DNA from: Crocinitomicaceae bacterium
Lineage (GTDB): Bacteria; Bacteroidota; Bacteroidia; Flavobacteriales_G; Salibacteraceae
Length of the DNA stretch: 8,283 bases
Assembly (NCBI GenBank): GCA_018623405.1
Contig: JAAZVO010000107.1
Span: forward strand, 1-8,283
Direction: 5' to 3'
In this document: positions 5,504 through 8,283 of the stretch, one piece after another
Layout of the letters: each line of letters begins with the position of its first letter
How positions within the stretch are numbered: the stretch's first letter is position 1
Notes under the pieces: generated by a model
The model's input: only the letters and a program-made list of their open reading frames with translations
Databases searched by the model: none
Told to the model about the DNA's origin: nothing
Made by a program: the position numbers and the translations under genes

Positions 5504-6338
5504 AATTCCATTTACTTTTCACGATATTAAAAGAATCCTTCTGAGCTTTTCAGGAGGATTTTTTTTATGCCTTTTTATAAACCCTAGTAATGTTATTGGG
5601 CAACAATTCCCTTTTGAGTCAGGAGAAATTGTAGAGTACGAGATATCATACAATTGGGGTTTTATTTGGGTAGATGCCGGCGAGGTTTCTTTCTCAGTAA
5701 GCAATGATGAAGCTTATGGAAAATCTGCTTTAAAACTTACAGGAGAGGGACAAACCTATCCAAAATACGATTGGTTTTATAAGGTACGTGACCTTTATGA
5801 ATCTAAAGTTGATGGAGAAAACTTAAGGCCATATAGTTTTATTAGAAATGTTCAGGAAGGCAAAACCACCATCAACAATGCCTACGTATTCGATCATCAA
5901 AAAAACAAGGCTTATTCAATCATAAAACAAAAAGATGGCTTTTTAAGAGATACCTTAGATTTCCCTGAAGAAACCTATGATGTTATCTCTATGATTTACC
6001 GCTCTAGATTAATTGATTTTGAAAAATATCAAGTTGAAGATAAAATTCCGATTAAACTAATTTTAGATAATCAGGTATATGAGTCTTACATTAGGTATTT
6101 AGGTAAAGAACAGTTAGATGTTAAAGGGTTGAAAAATGTTGAGTGTTATAAATTTAAGCCTTACCTCATAGAAGGAACGATTTTTACCGGAGGTGAGGAT
6201 ATGAGTGTATTTGTTACTGCTGATGAAAATAAAGTTCCACTTTATATTGAAAGCAAAATTTTAGTTGGGAACATAAAAGCCATTGTAAAATCTACGAGTA
6301 ATTTAATTCAACCTATCAATTATTTAGAAGAGGAATGA
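5490..6338 (+). CDS. DUF3108-family exported protein
   Basis: This 282-residue protein has the DUF3108 hallmark: FESGEIVEYEISYNWGFIWV followed by AGEVSFSV at about 42-70, then YKVRDLYES and an all-beta body expected in the periplasm or outer envelope. Function is not established. An N-terminal basic segment (MKRFKIPFTFHDIKR) precedes a hydrophobic stretch at 16-30, and cleavage is likely after Gly37 (VIG, then Gln). The start is a TTG at 5490 inside the end of the DUF1573 gene. No in-frame ATG or GTG exists between there and the mature domain, so the TTG is the best available start and implies coupling to the upstream gene. Codons 15-26 also encode a terminator-like hairpin (see 5534-5566). 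The 3' end overlaps the oppositely oriented M14 gene by 19 bases. The family call is good; the start is moderately sure. Confidence 0.85.
   Translation: MKRFKIPFTFHDIKRILLSFSGGFFLCLFINPSNVIGQQFPFESGEIVEYEISYNWGFIWVDAGEVSFSVSNDEAYGKSALKLTGEGQTYPKYDWFYKVRDLYESKVDGENLRPYSFIRNVQEGKTTINNAYVFDHQKNKAYSIIKQKDGFLRDTLDFPEETYDVISMIYRSRLIDFEKYQVEDKIPIKLILDNQVYESYIRYLGKEQLDVKGLKNVECYKFKPYLIEGTIFTGGEDMSVFVTADENKVPLYIESKILVGNIKAIVKSTSNLIQPINYLEEE
5534..5566 (+). terminator. Intrinsic-terminator-like hairpin inside the DUF3108 coding start
   Basis: AATCCTTCTGA (5534-5544) pairs over 11 positions, one a U-G wobble, with TCAGGAGGATT (5550-5560). The loop is GCTTT and six further T follow, making eight T in a row at 5559-5566. 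It lies 30 bases past the DUF1573 stop, where a terminator for that gene would be expected, yet it is within codons 15-26 of the DUF3108 frame. It may act as a conditional attenuator: a ribosome translating the DUF3108 start would melt it. Chance formation from the signal-peptide codons is possible. Confidence 0.65.
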
Positions 6339-8068
6339 AGCCTAGCAATAGGATATAAATTTACTGTTCCCTCGTTTCTTAAGCTATTTTCATAAATAAA
6401 AAATAACTGATCTCTAGCAGATTTAGCAAAAGCAGAATCTTTGGCAAGTTTATGTTCAAACTTGTTTTTTAATTCTACATTATTTTCTAACATTTCTGCT
6501 GCCTCATCTTCAAAAACATAAGCTGAAAAATACTCTTTACGTTGTAAATGGCTATCAAAAAAGTTCCAAGCAAAAAATGCATCTTTTGCCTGCGGTTCAA
6601 GCGTTTCTAAAATATATCTAAATCCCGGCTGAGAGGTTTTTATCAAATAATCACCTTCAAAAAATTGCTTTTCCAGAACCTCTTTTTGTACAATTACATC
6701 ACTATGTAAGTAATGACCTTCATAAGGAGATTTTGAGGTCTCATAATCTTTTATCCTATAAAACTCAGCTTCAATAACTGTGTCATTTTCAAGTTTTTCA
6801 AGCTTTATTTCGTTCAATTTTAAAAGTTCAACAACTCTCCATGCAGCTTGGGGAACTATATAATAATCAGGAACATCTACCAATACTTTAGGCTTAAAAT
6901 AATTGAAATAAGGTATTCTCTTTGTGTAGGGTTTTTCCCTATTGTAAAACAGTTTTTCTTTTCCTGAAACTAAACTTGTTTTATAGCCCGCTTCAAACCC
7001 TTTAAAAGTTATGGAATCAAATCTGCTAAAATCATATTCCCAATCTACACCATATTCATCTAAATCAACCAAATAAGATTGAGCTTTTACTTTAACATCC
7101 AATATTTCATCTTTATTAGTCAATGCAAATTCAGCCAATGATTCAATAAAAGCCTTTGTAGATAATACCCTATCTTTAAAAGGTTTTAACATATGCGTTT
7201 CTGTAGTAAAGCTTAAGCAGTTAAAAAGAGCTGCGTAACCCATGGAGTATCTAGGAGAATCATAAAAACCATAAATACCTTTATCGGGAGTAGAAAAGGC
7301 ATAAACATAAGGCGTCATCTCCCAACTTTTGCTTTCCATAATTTCATAGAGTTGTGGAAGCGCTTTTTGCTTCAATAAATCTGAAAGTGGTTTTGGTAAC
7401 AAATTATGTTGAGGACCTAAAAGGGTAATTGTATATTGATAATCTGCTCCGTTTGATGTGTGTGTATCTAAAAACAATTCCGGTTTCCACTCATGAAAAA
7501 TCTTTGCAAAGGTTCTTGCGTTTTTGGAATCGCACTTAATAAAGTCGCGATTTAAATCTAAGTTTTGAGCATTTCCCCTAAAACCATATTCCTCGGGTCC
7601 ATTTTGATTTGCTCTGGTAGTAGAGTTTCTTCTTAATGTTCCGCCAATATTGTAAAAGGGAATAATTACTATGGTTAAATCTTGTAAAGCCTTCCGATTT
7701 TCTCTTTTTTCTAAAAGCTCTCTTACAAAAAGCATGGTAGCATCTACACCGCAGGGTTCTCCGGGGTGAATTGCATTATTTATAAGCAGCGTTACTTTAC
7801 CCTTCCTTCTTGTTTTATGAGCAGTTTCTTTATGATGCTCACCAATAACCACCGTATGAATTGGAGTACCTTGATCACTTTCACCAACAGCTTGTAATGC
7901 CACATGTTTTGGATAAGCCTCTGCTAAATTTTTATAAAACTGCATTGAAGTTTTATAGTCTGCCGAAATGTTTTGATTTGCATCAAAAGGAATTTCCAAT
8001 TTGGAAGAGTTCTGCAAATCACACCCCATCAATGCAATTAGAAAAATTAAAAAATATCGGTGTTTCAT
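6320..8068 (-). CDS. M14-family zinc carboxypeptidase, predicted lipoprotein
   Basis: This 582-residue protein starts MKHRYFLIFLIALMGC; LMGC is a lipobox with lipidated Cys16, so it should be anchored in the envelope. Residues about 40-310 are a peptidase M14 domain. Zinc ligands appear to be His101 and Glu104 in AIHPGEPCG and His203 in LDTHTSNG. LDLNRDF (170-176) supplies the conserved Asn-Arg substrate clamp, and Glu290 in FTTETHM is the likely catalytic acid/base. All key residues are present, so it should be an active metallocarboxypeptidase that trims C-terminal residues from peptides; specificity cannot be read from sequence. Residues about 320-582 form a long C-terminal extension I do not recognise. 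The gene is on the opposite strand to most of its neighbours, ends within the last codons of the DUF3108 gene, and starts 61 bases from the divergent gene at 8130. No clear promoter was seen. Confidence 0.93.
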   Translation of the reverse strand: MKHRYFLIFLIALMGCDLQNSSKLEIPFDANQNISADYKTSMQFYKNLAEAYPKHVALQAVGESDQGTPIHTVVIGEHHKETAHKTRRKGKVTLLINNAIHPGEPCGVDATMLFVRELLEKRENRKALQDLTIVIIPFYNIGGTLRRNSTTRANQNGPEEYGFRGNAQNLDLNRDFIKCDSKNARTFAKIFHEWKPELFLDTHTSNGADYQYTITLLGPQHNLLPKPLSDLLKQKALPQLYEIMESKSWEMTPYVYAFSTPDKGIYGFYDSPRYSMGYAALFNCLSFTTETHMLKPFKDRVLSTKAFIESLAEFALTNKDEILDVKVKAQSYLVDLDEYGVDWEYDFSRFDSITFKGFEAGYKTSLVSGKEKLFYNREKPYTKRIPYFNYFKPKVLVDVPDYYIVPQAAWRVVELLKLNEIKLEKLENDTVIEAEFYRIKDYETSKSPYEGHYLHSDVIVQKEVLEKQFFEGDYLIKTSQPGFRYILETLEPQAKDAFFAWNFFDSHLQRKEYFSAYVFEDEAAEMLENNVELKNKFEHKLAKDSAFAKSARDQLFFIYENSLRNEGTVNLYPIARLHSSSK

Positions 8069-8129
8069 TTATTTAAGCAACTTTTCGTAACATTAGCCAT
8101 TGGAAAACGCTCCCAAATTAAACCAATAA

Positions 8130-8283
8130 ATGCAAATACAGATTTTTACCTTTTTGTTTTTTTCGATTTTCTTTATCAATGGATTTGCCCAATGGAAAAC
8201 CGATACCACCAATGTAACCACAGGCTTTACCGGAATAAGCTTTTCAACTCCTCAAGTTGGTTTTGCCACCTACTCCAACAAAA
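8130..8283 (+). CDS. N-terminus of a secreted protein, possibly YCF48/BNR-propeller-like, cut by window edge
   Basis: Fifty-one codons are open from an ATG at 8130 to the right edge. Residues 1-21 are a clear signal peptide: MQIQIF, a Phe/Leu/Ile-rich core, and NGFA followed by Gln. The mature start QWKTDTTNVTTGFTGISF, then STPQVGFATYSNK, resembles the first blade of YCF48/BNR-type beta-propeller proteins, where an aromatic strand is followed by 'GISF...GFA'. Such Bacteroidota proteins are often long surface proteins with a type IX secretion tail, but none of that part is visible here. The leader has no Shine-Dalgarno match. The gene is divergent from the M14 lipoprotein. The signal peptide is well supported; the propeller suggestion is tentative. 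Confidence 0.65.
   Translation, partial: MQIQIFTFLFFSIFFINGFAQWKTDTTNVTTGFTGISFSTPQVGFATYSNK

Noticed and set aside
5519..5704. Minus-strand 61-codon open frame
   Set aside because: It is antisense to the DUF3108 signal peptide and first conserved strands, with no features of its own.
7861..8076. Plus-strand 71-codon open frame
   Set aside because: It is antisense to the lipobox and N-terminal part of the M14 lipoprotein and has no protein-like features of its own.
8069..8140. Promoter for the M14 gene (minus-strand TTAATTTG and TGTATTTG)
   Set aside because: Each has one mismatch to TAnnTTTG at a key position and neither has a properly spaced -33 box.

Overview
The window looks like ordinary chromosome from a low-GC Bacteroidota species, most like the Flavobacteriia or a related class. 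Several things suggest this: signal peptides ending in (A/T/V)-(F/I)-G or Y-A followed by Gln, weak Shine-Dalgarno sites with A-rich leaders, TAnnTTTG-type -7 promoter elements, and the DUF1573, DUF3108, GH113 and S41 families together. No rRNA, tRNA, CRISPR array, insertion sequence or phage gene was found, and no stretch over 300 bases lacks a gene.

Layout. At 1-943 (minus) is a secreted CBM9/DOMON-like protein cut by the left edge; its signal peptide is out of frame unless a 7-base homopolymer gains one base. At 1048-1377 (plus) is a small unrecognised exported protein, followed by a strong hairpin terminator. At 1498-3167 are two overlapping plus-strand genes: a secreted GH113 mannanase-like glycosidase and a YedK/HMCES-type SRAP protein that protects abasic sites. 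At 3255-4841 is an S41 C-terminal processing peptidase with its own terminator. At 4928-6338 two overlapping plus-strand genes encode a DUF1573 protein and a DUF3108 protein; an intrinsic-terminator-like hairpin lies inside the first codons of the second. At 6320-8068 (minus) is an M14 zinc carboxypeptidase lipoprotein whose end overlaps the DUF3108 gene tail to tail. At 8130 begins a secreted protein, cut by the right edge, with a weak resemblance to YCF48/BNR-type propellers.

Most products are predicted to act in the envelope or outside the cell: glycan hydrolysis, carbohydrate binding, proteolysis and peptide trimming. The exception is the cytoplasmic SRAP protein. The genes look like separate short transcription units, with three intergenic terminator hairpins, rather than one pathway operon. 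I see no clear new defence or mobile system. The most useful second looks are the signal-peptide frameshift at 944-981, the terminator-like hairpin inside the DUF3108 start, and the overlap of terminator and promoter sequence between 4867 and 4904.
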